From NCBI GenBank assembly GCA_964586155.1, contig CAZPHC010000027.1:1-64000 (forward strand): a stretch of DNA of 64,000 bases, written 5' to 3'. The stretch's first letter is position 1. Each line of letters opens with the position of its first letter. Below are positions 17,564 through 25,262 of the stretch, one piece after another. A program made the translations under genes and the position numbers. The notes below the pieces were generated by a model, which saw only the letters and a program-made list of their open reading frames with translations, ran no database searches and had not been told where the DNA came from. The DNA is from SXNM01 sp964586155. Lineage in GTDB: Bacteria; Myxococcota_A; UBA9042.

Positions 17564-17596
17564 CATGGTCCCCGTGTCCCCGACACAAAAAACCAC

Positions 17597-20179
17597 CTAC
17601 CCCACAATCCCAGCAACAACCCCAACCGTATCCACCATCAAAATCAACCGCACCTTCGCCGGCAGCGTCACCCCCGGCACCTTCAACTCCACGGTGATGA
17701 TCCCCCCACCGCTCTTCACCACCGTCCCACCCCCATAGTCCAGCGCCAACGGTGCGCCCGTCACCGCGTCGAGCGCCAGGAGCGCAAGGCGATGTTGATT
17801 GACGTTGAGGCCAGATCCATCCAAGCGCGCCCCAAGCACGGCCCCCTTTCGGCTGAAGGTCGCGATCCCGACATCGTCGAACGCCGTCATCACGCCCTTG
17901 CTGCTGCTGCCCCCCGACCATCGCTGCAGCAGCACCGCGCCGTGCGCCACCAGCGCGTCGGTGTCCGGGTTGCAGAAGCCGAGCTGCTGCAAGAACGGCC
18001 CGTAGAGCTCGATCGCGCTGCAGGTCGCGATGGCGTCGACCGTCGCCGGCTCGCTGGCGTCGCCGCCCAGATCGAGCGGCGCCGCGACGCGAAAGCGCGA
18101 GAACGCCAGGTTCGCGCTCATCACCTCGAGCGCCATGCCGTCCTTGGACTCGAGCACCAAGCTGCCGTTGCGGTAGAGGACCCGCAGCGGCACCAACGCC
18201 CGCGTCTCGGGGTCGGGCACCACGGCGCCGCTCGCCTCGATCCGCGCGCCGATCATCCAGCCGATCGCGCCCGTCGTCGCGAGCGCGTCGGCGCCTTCGA
18301 CGATGCCGACCAGGAAGTGCAACGAGTCGAAGCCGATCTGGTTGTACGACGGCAGGATCGTCGGCAACGGCGCGGCCAGGCGCGACAGCTCCCAGACGGC
18401 GCTGTCGGCGCTCAGCGTGGCGGCGGCCGGCAGCGGCAGGTTCGTCGGACCGGCCGGGGCCAGCGCCAGCTGCAGCGATGCGCTCGCGTCTCCGCCCTTG
18501 CTGCCGCCGGTGAGCGTCGCGAGGCCCTTGCGCGGCGGATCGCGCAGCCAATCGGCGCTGACGTCGATAGCGACCTTGCCGTCGGCGCCGACGGCCCAGG
18601 GCTGATCAGGCACGACCACGACAAAGCGCCGATCGGCCGAGACGTTCACCGTGACCGGCGTCTCCGGCACCACCTTCACCTTGACGGTCGTGGTGTCGAG
18701 CACGGCGGCGACGGTGTCACCCGCCTCGCGGACAAAGAGCGAGACCACGAGCGAATCGTCGACGCCGATGGTGGTGGGCGGCGTCGTCAGCGGCGAGCCG
18801 AAGCGCGTGGTCGGCAGCAGCAGAGCACCGTCGGCGGGCAGGTCCTCGCCGCCGCCCTTGGCCGCTTCGCCCCTGCGGCAGCGCGCATCGCCAGCGGCGG
18901 CCTTGCGCAGACACCAGTCGTAGGGGATGGCGAAGACCTCGCCCGTCTCGCCGGCCAGGACGATGGCCTGGTGGCCGAGCGCCGGGCTGGCGTTGATGTC
19001 GTTGCGGTCGCCTTCGATGAGCTGCATCGACCAGCGTAGGGTGCCGTCCTTGTTGAGGACGAAGAGCTTTCCCTCGCCCGAGCCGACGTAGATCCGGTCG
19101 GCGCCGTCAACGGCCGGAGAGCTGCGGATGGGCTCGAGCGCGTCGAAGGTCCAGCGCCGGGCCCCGGTCTTGGGGTCGAGCGCGTAGATCGAGCCGTCAC
19201 CCGAGGGCACCACGACGGTGCCGTCCGAGAGCGCGGCGGCGCTGGCGTAGACGTGGTCGCGGGTGGCGACGCTCCAGGCCTCAGCGCCGTCGGCGGCACT
19301 CCAGGCGTGGACGAATCCGTCGAAGCCGCCGGCGACGACGAGGCCCTCGGCGGTGAGCAGCGGGCTGGCGGCGACCGAGCCGGGCACCTTCTTGCTCCAG
19401 ATGTGGCCGCCGCTCTTGGTGAAGGCGAAGACGTTGTCGCCCGATGGCAGCAGGTTGTTGTTGCCGACAAAGGCGTTGCCGGTCGCGACGTCGACCGCCG
19501 GACAGCTCCAGGTCTGGTCGAAGAGGCTGAGGTGCCAGAGCTCCTTGCCGGTCTTGCGATCGACGGCGTAGAGGCGGAAGTTGTCGTTGGGGACCAGGAG
19601 GTTGCCGTCGGGGAGCATCGCGACGTTGCCCTCGAACCAGCGGATCAGGCCGCCGGTGAACGACGGCGGGTCGGCCTCGAAGGTCCAGAGATCCAGGCCG
19701 GTCTTGCGATCCATCGCGCGCAGCACGCCGTCGCCGGCGCCGACGATGACGCGGCCCTCGTCGTCGAGCAGCGCGCTGCTGTCGACGATCTCGTCCATCA
19801 CCGCGCGCCAGATCTCCTTGCCCGCAGCGTCGATGGCGTAGAAGAAGCGATCGGCCGAGCCGACGTAGACCGTGCCGTCGCCGTCGATGACCGGCGTGCT
19901 GAAGATGCCCTTGCCGGTCTTGAACGCCCACGGCGCCGCCAGGCCGCCACCACAGCGCAAGCCCAGACGCCCGTCCTGCTGCGGCGTGCGGCGGAACTTC
20001 GGCCACGGCGCGTGCGGATCGAGCGGCATGCCGTACGCGTAGCCCGCCGCGGGTGGCGCATCCGCCTTGCAGGCGTCGGCGGGCCCGGGCTCGCTCTGCA
20101 CCTCATCGCTGCAGCCCACGGTGGCCGCACACGTCCAGACGAGCCCCACGATCCACCACACGCCTGACCACCGCCGCAT
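17597..20179 (-). CDS. PQQ-type beta-propeller lipoprotein
   Basis: Encodes 860 aa from ATG 20179 preceded by GGAGGG. Lipobox: ATVGC. Residues about 35-420 contain seven or more PQQ-like blades with the typical GxVYVGSxDxxxYAID and G...W.. signature (for example DGTVYVGSADRFFYAIDAAG and DGSIYALDPKTGARRW), so an eight-bladed propeller is likely. No cofactor-binding residues of alcohol dehydrogenases were seen, so it is more likely a structural or binding propeller of the BamB kind than a dehydrogenase. The C-terminal 430 residues are sandwich-like and unassigned. A periplasm- or surface-facing location follows from the lipobox. It is divergent from the fibrinogen-domain lipoprotein, sharing a 168-base upstream region. 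Confidence 0.82.
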   Translation of the reverse strand: MRRWSGVWWIVGLVWTCAATVGCSDEVQSEPGPADACKADAPPAAGYAYGMPLDPHAPWPKFRRTPQQDGRLGLRCGGGLAAPWAFKTGKGIFSTPVIDGDGTVYVGSADRFFYAIDAAGKEIWRAVMDEIVDSSALLDDEGRVIVGAGDGVLRAMDRKTGLDLWTFEADPPSFTGGLIRWFEGNVAMLPDGNLLVPNDNFRLYAVDRKTGKELWHLSLFDQTWSCPAVDVATGNAFVGNNNLLPSGDNVFAFTKSGGHIWSKKVPGSVAASPLLTAEGLVVAGGFDGFVHAWSAADGAEAWSVATRDHVYASAAALSDGTVVVPSGDGSIYALDPKTGARRWTFDALEPIRSSPAVDGADRIYVGSGEGKLFVLNKDGTLRWSMQLIEGDRNDINASPALGHQAIVLAGETGEVFAIPYDWCLRKAAAGDARCRRGEAAKGGGEDLPADGALLLPTTRFGSPLTTPPTTIGVDDSLVVSLFVREAGDTVAAVLDTTTVKVKVVPETPVTVNVSADRRFVVVVPDQPWAVGADGKVAIDVSADWLRDPPRKGLATLTGGSKGGDASASLQLALAPAGPTNLPLPAAATLSADSAVWELSRLAAPLPTILPSYNQIGFDSLHFLVGIVEGADALATTGAIGWMIGARIEASGAVVPDPETRALVPLRVLYRNGSLVLESKDGMALEVMSANLAFSRFRVAAPLDLGGDASEPATVDAIATCSAIELYGPFLQQLGFCNPDTDALVAHGAVLLQRWSGGSSSKGVMTAFDDVGIATFSRKGAVLGARLDGSGLNVNQHRLALLALDAVTGAPLALDYGGGTVVKSGGGIITVELKVPGVTLPAKVRLILMVDTVGVVAGIVG

Positions 20180-20296
20180 CGTGCCCTCCTGCGTCCTGTG
20201 CCCGCGCAGCACCTTCGAAGTGCAAGGTCTACGCCTTCTTGCGCGACTTCAAGCGCCCGGCATCCGGGCGTTCTGCGCAAGGTCCGGCGAGATCGC

Positions 20297-20326
20297 TTGG
20301 AGTCGTCGCGCCAAAACCTCTACAAT
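20297..20326 (+). promoter_or_regulatory. Sigma70-like promoter of the fibrinogen-domain lipoprotein gene
   Basis: TTGGAG (20297-20302), an 18-base spacer and TACAAT (20321-20326) lie just upstream of the start at 20348. If used, the untranslated leader is only about 15 bases, just enough for the GGAGG site. Confidence 0.5.
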
Positions 20327-20347
20327 GGTGGCCGCAGGAGGCCCCCC

Positions 20348-23300
20348 ATGCCGACGACGTTCCGCACGCTGCTCTCGACCCCTTCATCCCTCGTGGTGCT
20401 CTGTGCCCTGGTCGCGCTCGGCGCCACTGGCTGCGCCGGCGAGGACCAGGCCATCGTCGGCCCGGCCGAGGCCGATGGCACCGGCGGCGACGCCGTGCTC
20501 GACGGGTCGACGCTCGACGGCCTGACCCAGGATGTCGGCCTCGACGCCGGCGGCGACACCGCCAAGCCCAACGACACCGCCGAGCCCGGCGACACCGCGC
20601 AGCCGGACGACACCGCCCAGCCCGGCGACACCGCCCAGCCCAACGACACCGCCCAGCCCGGCGACACCGCGCAACCGGACGACACCGCGCAACCGGACGA
20701 CACCGCGCAACCGGACGACACCGCGCAGCCCGGCGACACCGCGCAGCCGGACGACACCGCCGAGCCGGGCGATACGGCCGAGCCGGGCGATACGACGACG
20801 CCCCCCGAATGCCTGACCTCGTCGGATTGCCAAGGCAACTACGGCATCTGTCACGTCGGCGTCTGCACCGCCGGCATCTGCGTCGCCAGCGCCGCCCCGA
20901 CCGGCACCGCCTGCGACGACGGCAGCGTCTGCACCGAGAACGACGGCTGCGACGGCGGTCAGTGCATCCTCGGCAGCGCCAAGGCCTGCGACGACGGCAA
21001 CCCCTGCACCACCGACACCTGCGACAAAGTCAACGGCTGCATCCACGACAACGCCGACGGCGCGCCGTGCACCGACGCCAGCGCCTGCACCGAGGGCGAC
21101 GTCTGCAAGGCCGGCACCTGCGACAGCGGCAGCGCCAAGGCCTGCGACGACGGCAACCCCTGCACCACCGACACCTGCGACCCGAGCAAGGGCTGCGTCG
21201 CGACCAACAACGGCCTGCCCTGCGACGACGGCAACGCCTGCACCCTCGGCGAGGTCTGCAAGGACGGCAGCTGCGGCGGCGGCACGACCAAGACCTGCGA
21301 CGACGGCAACCCCTGCACCGCCGACGCCTGCGACATCGCCAGCGGCTGCACCCAGACCGACACGACCGCCGCTTGCGACGACGGCAACGCCTGCACCAAG
21401 GGCGACACCTGCAAGGGGGGTGCGTGCCTCAGCGGCGCGGCGATCTCCTGCGACGACGACAACGCCTGCACCTTCGACGTCTGCGACCCGCAGAAGGGCT
21501 GCGTGTACCAGTCGGCCGACGGCAAGCCCTGCGATGACGGCGATGTCTGCACCGTCGCGGATGCCTGCGCGGCCGGCACCTGCAAGCCCGGCGCGGCCAA
21601 GGTCTGCGACGACGCCAACCACTGCACCGCTGACAGCTGCGACAAGGCGGCTGGCTGCAGCACGACCGCCCTCGACGGCAAGGCTTGCGACGACGGCTCG
21701 GCCTGCACCCAAGGCGACGCGTGCACCAACGGCAGCTGCCAGCCCGGCAAGCCCGCCGTCTGCGACGACAACAACCCCTGCACCACCGAGGTCTGCGACC
21801 CGGGCAAGGGCTGCACCAACGTCGCCAACGACGCGCCCTGCGACGACGGCGACGCCTGCACCGCCGGCGATGCGTGCAGCAAGGGCAGCTGCCAACCCGG
21901 CAAGGCCAAGGGCTGCGACGACAACAACCCCTGCACCGCCGACAGCTGCGACAAGCAGACGGGCTGCGTCCAGCTGCCGTCCGAAGGCACGCCCTGCAGC
22001 GACGGCAACGCCTGCACCAAGGACGACGCCTGCAGCGGCGGAGCCTGCAAATCCGGCCCGAACGTGACCTGCGACGACGGCAACGCCTGCACCATCGACG
22101 CCTGCGACCCGCAGAAGGGCTGCACCGCCATCGAGGCGCCGTTGGCCTGTGACGACGGCTCAGCCTGCACCACGGGCGACGCGTGCAGCGGCGGCGTCTG
22201 CAAGGCCGGCGCCGCCGTGACCTGCAACGACAACAACCCGTGCACTGACGACAGCTGCGACGCCAAGCAGGGCTGCATCGCCAGCAACAACAGCGCCGGC
22301 TGCAGCGACGGCAACACCTGCACCGAGGGCGACGCCTGCACGGGCGGCAGCTGCGGCGCGGGCAAGGCCAAGGTCTGCGACGACGGCAACCCCTGCACCG
22401 TCGACTACTGCGACGCGCTGGCCGGCTGCAAGGCGATCGCGGTGGCGGTGCCATGCGACGACGATTCGGCCTGCACCAGCGGCGACATCTGCAGCGGCGG
22501 CACCTGCGCCGGCAAGGCCATCGCCTGCGACGACGGCAACCCTTGCACCAGCGATAGCTGCGACAAGCAGAAGGGCTGCACGGCTGCGGCGGTCAAGGAC
22601 GGCGCTGCGTGCGGCGACGTCGGCCAATGCCTCAGCGGCACCTGCTCACTCGGCAGCTCGGTGACGCCGGCGCCCTCGTGCCTGGCGATCCGCGACGGCT
22701 TCAAGAAGCTCGGCCAGACCGCGCAGAGCGGCGTGTACTGGCTCGATCCGGGCGGCGCTGGCGGCGAGGCGCCGTTCCAGGCCCACTGCGACATGGTCGG
22801 CGACGGCGGAGGCTGGACGCTGGCGATGAAGCTCGACGGCGGCAAGACGACCTTCGTCTACGGCGCGACGCTCTGGACCGACAAGACGCCGCTTGCGGCG
22901 AACAAGCCGGACTTCGACAAGACCGAGGCCAAGCTGCCGTCGTTCTGGCGTGTCGGCTTCACCCAGATGCGCATCGGCTTCGAGTACGGCGGCGTGCAGC
23001 GCTGGATCGTAGTCAGCACGACGGCAGACTCGCTCTACGCCGCGCTGGCCGACGGGCTGTACAAGGCGTTCACCAAGGCGGCCGGGCGCACAGCGTGGAA
23101 GTCGCTGATCCCCGGATCGTCGATGCAGGCCAACTGCAACCGCGAAGGCTTCAACAACAAGGTCAACAACTCGCACGCGGCGATCCGCATCGGCATCCTC
23201 GGCAACGAGCAGAACGACTGCGGCACGCCGGACTCGCGCGTCGGCCTCGGTGGTGGCAGCAACGTCTGCGGCATCGACCCGAACATGCCCGTGGGCGCGG

Positions 23301-23371
23301 CGGCCGGCTGCGGCGGCGACGCTGGCGACAAGTCGATGAAGGCGACGTTCGGCTGGCTGCAGGTGCGTTGA
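20348..23371 (+). CDS. Cys-repeat surface lipoprotein with C-terminal fibrinogen-like domain
   Basis: Encodes 1,007 aa. The ATG follows GGAGG. Signal peptide with lipobox GATGC; then an 18-bp-repeat stalk (residues 73-150, PxDTAx units). About 22 short modules of the form CDDGNPCTTDTCD...GC follow to about residue 775. The last 230 residues are fibrinogen-like: SGVYWLDPGG, FQAHCDMVGDGGGWTLAMK, and a late Cys-containing GGGSNVCGIDPN segment. Fibrinogen-related domains in animals bind acetylated sugars or calcium-dependent ligands, so a lectin or adhesin role at the cell surface is inferred. The many Cys in fixed spacing imply disulfide-stiffened rods formed outside the cytoplasm. It has its own promoter and is divergent from the propeller lipoprotein. 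Confidence 0.85.
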   Translation: MPTTFRTLLSTPSSLVVLCALVALGATGCAGEDQAIVGPAEADGTGGDAVLDGSTLDGLTQDVGLDAGGDTAKPNDTAEPGDTAQPDDTAQPGDTAQPNDTAQPGDTAQPDDTAQPDDTAQPDDTAQPGDTAQPDDTAEPGDTAEPGDTTTPPECLTSSDCQGNYGICHVGVCTAGICVASAAPTGTACDDGSVCTENDGCDGGQCILGSAKACDDGNPCTTDTCDKVNGCIHDNADGAPCTDASACTEGDVCKAGTCDSGSAKACDDGNPCTTDTCDPSKGCVATNNGLPCDDGNACTLGEVCKDGSCGGGTTKTCDDGNPCTADACDIASGCTQTDTTAACDDGNACTKGDTCKGGACLSGAAISCDDDNACTFDVCDPQKGCVYQSADGKPCDDGDVCTVADACAAGTCKPGAAKVCDDANHCTADSCDKAAGCSTTALDGKACDDGSACTQGDACTNGSCQPGKPAVCDDNNPCTTEVCDPGKGCTNVANDAPCDDGDACTAGDACSKGSCQPGKAKGCDDNNPCTADSCDKQTGCVQLPSEGTPCSDGNACTKDDACSGGACKSGPNVTCDDGNACTIDACDPQKGCTAIEAPLACDDGSACTTGDACSGGVCKAGAAVTCNDNNPCTDDSCDAKQGCIASNNSAGCSDGNTCTEGDACTGGSCGAGKAKVCDDGNPCTVDYCDALAGCKAIAVAVPCDDDSACTSGDICSGGTCAGKAIACDDGNPCTSDSCDKQKGCTAAAVKDGAACGDVGQCLSGTCSLGSSVTPAPSCLAIRDGFKKLGQTAQSGVYWLDPGGAGGEAPFQAHCDMVGDGGGWTLAMKLDGGKTTFVYGATLWTDKTPLAANKPDFDKTEAKLPSFWRVGFTQMRIGFEYGGVQRWIVVSTTADSLYAALADGLYKAFTKAAGRTAWKSLIPGSSMQANCNREGFNNKVNNSHAAIRIGILGNEQNDCGTPDSRVGLGGGSNVCGIDPNMPVGAAAGCGGDAGDKSMKATFGWLQVR
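20564..20797 (+). repeat. In-gene tandem repeat, 13 x 18 bp
   Basis: Thirteen 18-bp units encode (K/E/Q)P(N/G/D)DT(A/T). Units such as GCGCAACCGGACGACACC recur identically. This is the proline-rich stalk joining the lipid anchor to the Cys-module rod. The frame-preserving period allows length variation. Confidence 0.9.
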
Positions 23372-23409
23372 CACCCGCGTCGCAAGGCGCCAACGCGGCA
23401 TCGGCTGAT

Positions 23410-23428
23410 TGTTCGGCATGACCGAACA
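23410..23428. promoter_or_regulatory. Perfect inverted repeat before the small lipoprotein gene
   Basis: TGTTCGG (23410-23416), CATGA, CCGAACA (23422-23428) lies 38 bases after the upstream stop and 93 bases before the next start. It has no T-tract. It may be an operator or a weak terminator; sequence alone does not decide. Confidence 0.4.
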
Positions 23429-23520
23429 GTCGCGTTCCAATCATACGACTTCACACCCGAAGTCTGGGCCCGTAGGGTGCCTCCATGGCCGCGACGACGA
23501 GCGCGGCGGGAGGAGGACCC

Positions 23521-23841
23521 ATGGACCTGCAACGATTCTTTGGTGTGTTGGTGGTCAGCGGCGGCCTGATGGCGTCGGGCTGCGCGGCGAGCTCGGCGAG
23601 CGCGGGCGTGCTGCCGGACGACGCGACGGGCGGCGACGACACCTCGGCTGCGCAGGACGCCGTGGCGCAGGACGGCACGGCCGCGGGCATCGACACGACC
23701 ACGACCAGCGCCGACACCGCCAGCGCCGACACCGCTGTGGCCGCCGCCGATGGCGCCGCCGACAGCGCCGCGAGCACCGACGAGGTCGACGCCGAGCCCG
23801 CAGCCTGTCCGTGGGCCGGCATGGACCCGTGCAAGTGCTAG
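23521..23841 (+). CDS. Small stalk-type lipoprotein
   Basis: Encodes 106 aa. The start is placed at 23521 because GGAGGAGG lies just upstream; an in-frame ATG at 23485 lacks one. A signal peptide ends in lipobox MASGC. The mature part is almost entirely low-complexity Asp/Ala/Thr (TSADTASADTAVAAADG) and ends in a compact Cys motif, CPWAGMDPCKC. It looks like the anchor and stalk of the larger lipoproteins with a minimal head. The last four Cys/Trp residues could bind metal or cofactor, but this is speculation. The stop codon overlaps the proposed GTG start of the ferritin-like gene, so the two are coupled. Confidence 0.7.
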   Translation: MDLQRFFGVLVVSGGLMASGCAASSASAGVLPDDATGGDDTSAAQDAVAQDGTAAGIDTTTTSADTASADTAVAAADGAADSAASTDEVDAEPAACPWAGMDPCKC

Positions 23842-24584
23842 CTGCGAGCGACGCGGCGGGCGACGCAGCGAGCGCCGACGCGGCGCGTGCCCTGGCCGGT
23901 CAGGTCTGGGCCCACCGGGCGGTGGCGGAGCGGGTCTCGAGCGCACGGTACCTGCGCCTGGCCCGCGGACTGGCGTCGGCCGGGGTACCGGAGGTGTTGG
24001 TCCGGCGCGCCGATGCCGCAGCGGCCGACGAGAGTCGGCACGCCGAGCTCTGCGCAGCGATGGCCGTGGGCCTCGGCGCCGAGGTCGACGCGCGGACGCC
24101 GCCGACGGCGTGGCGGGCGCTGTGTGCCCGCGAAGACACCTTGCGCGAGGCGGTGGCCTTCTGCGCCGTGTCGGAGTCGATGAACGCGACGCTGATGGCC
24201 GTCGCCTTGCAGCGCGCCCGACACGAACCGACGCGGGCGCTGCTGCGTGCGCTGCTCGCGGACGAGGTGCAACACGCCCGCCTGGGCTGGGCCGTGCTCG
24301 CGTTCGAACGCGGCCGTGGCGACTGCGCGGTCCTGGCCCCGACGTTGGTGCCGGCGCTGGAGCAGGCCGTCAGCGAGGAGCTGCGCGAGGCCGGCGGCCA
24401 GGCCGGCGGCGAACCCGATGACGCGGGCGCCAGCTACGGCCTGCTGACGGCACCCGAGCGGCTGACGCTGATCGCGGCGACGCTGCGCGACGTGGTGCTG
24501 CCGGGCTTGGCCGAGGCGGGCGTCGACACGGCGGCTGCCGAGGCGTGGGCGCGGCGCCACCTGCCCTGGGCGGACACGCCGTAA
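23835..24584 (+). CDS. Ferritin-like diiron protein
   Basis: Encodes about 249 aa. No in-frame ATG gives a sensible protein. GTG 23835 overlaps the preceding stop (GTGCTAG), with GTG 23829 as alternative; neither has a clear SD, consistent with translational coupling. The helical body carries two carboxylate-His pairs, DESRHAE and DEVQHAR, with Glu residues in SESMNATLM and AREDTLREA. That is the ligand pattern of ferritin-like four-helix diiron proteins. There is no signal peptide, so it is cytosolic. Family members oxidise or store iron or act on organic substrates; which one applies here is unknown. Its coupling to a tiny surface lipoprotein is odd, since their compartments differ. Confidence 0.72.
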   Translation: MLAASDAAGDAASADAARALAGQVWAHRAVAERVSSARYLRLARGLASAGVPEVLVRRADAAAADESRHAELCAAMAVGLGAEVDARTPPTAWRALCAREDTLREAVAFCAVSESMNATLMAVALQRARHEPTRALLRALLADEVQHARLGWAVLAFERGRGDCAVLAPTLVPALEQAVSEELREAGGQAGGEPDDAGASYGLLTAPERLTLIAATLRDVVLPGLAEAGVDTAAAEAWARRHLPWADTP

Positions 24585-24601
24585 CGGCCACGGTTTGGCG
24601 T

Positions 24602-25024
24602 TCAGCCGCCGCCGAGCTTGCGCGCCTCGGCCTCGCCGAGGCAGCGGACGTTGGCGAGGTCCTTGCCGCCGCGCCGCCCTTCGCCGTGGCGGCAGAGCAC
24701 GATGGCGGACCCGCCGCAACCGTGGGCGTCGAAGGCCTTCCAGCTGCGGTCGAGCAGGTCGCGGGCCTGGCGGTTGGCCGCCTGCCACGCCTGCAGGGCG
24801 CCGGGCGCCTGCTTGAGGCTCGGATCGGGCTCGGATTCGGCGCCGAGGAAGGCGACCGAGGGCGGCAGCTTCGAGGGCGAGACGACGACGTCGGCCGCAG
24901 CGCAGCCGAGCAACTCCGCGCCCTTGGCCTGGGCCTCGTCGGGCAGCTCCTTGCAGGCCGAGGCGGCCGCAACGACGGCCGGGACGGCGACGACGACGAT
25001 GGCGAGGCGTTGCCAGGGCTTCAC
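24602..25024 (-). CDS. Small Cys-containing lipoprotein of unknown function
   Basis: Encodes 140 aa from GTG 25024, preceded by GGAGG five bases upstream. No ATG fits. Signal peptide of Val/Ala (LAIVVVAVPAVVAAASAC) with lipobox ASAC. The mature part has five further Cys (LGCAA, HGCGG, IVLCRHG, NVRCLG and similar positions) and is otherwise helical. I do not recognise a family. It is divergent from the transmembrane Ser/Thr kinase with 238 bases between, so shared regulation is possible. Confidence 0.65.
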   Translation of the reverse strand: MKPWQRLAIVVVAVPAVVAAASACKELPDEAQAKGAELLGCAAADVVVSPSKLPPSVAFLGAESEPDPSLKQAPGALQAWQAANRQARDLLDRSWKAFDAHGCGGSAIVLCRHGEGRRGGKDLANVRCLGEAEARKLGGG

Positions 25025-25262
25025 GTTGCCTCCTGCACGCGGCCGAGGCCACGTGACGCGGCCCGGTGGCTGTCGATCCTCCCGCGGCTGCCGCCCACGA
25101 TAGCAGAGCCGCGGCGCGTTGCACCGCCCTGGGCCGCCCGGCTCGCGTGCGAGGGCGCCTGGACCGGGGCTTGATTCTCCGGCGCACGCGGTGGACCCTG
25201 CCCGACCGCACCTGAGGTCCGGCCGAGCTGCGGCGGCCACCGCGCGACGAGGCCGGCACCGG

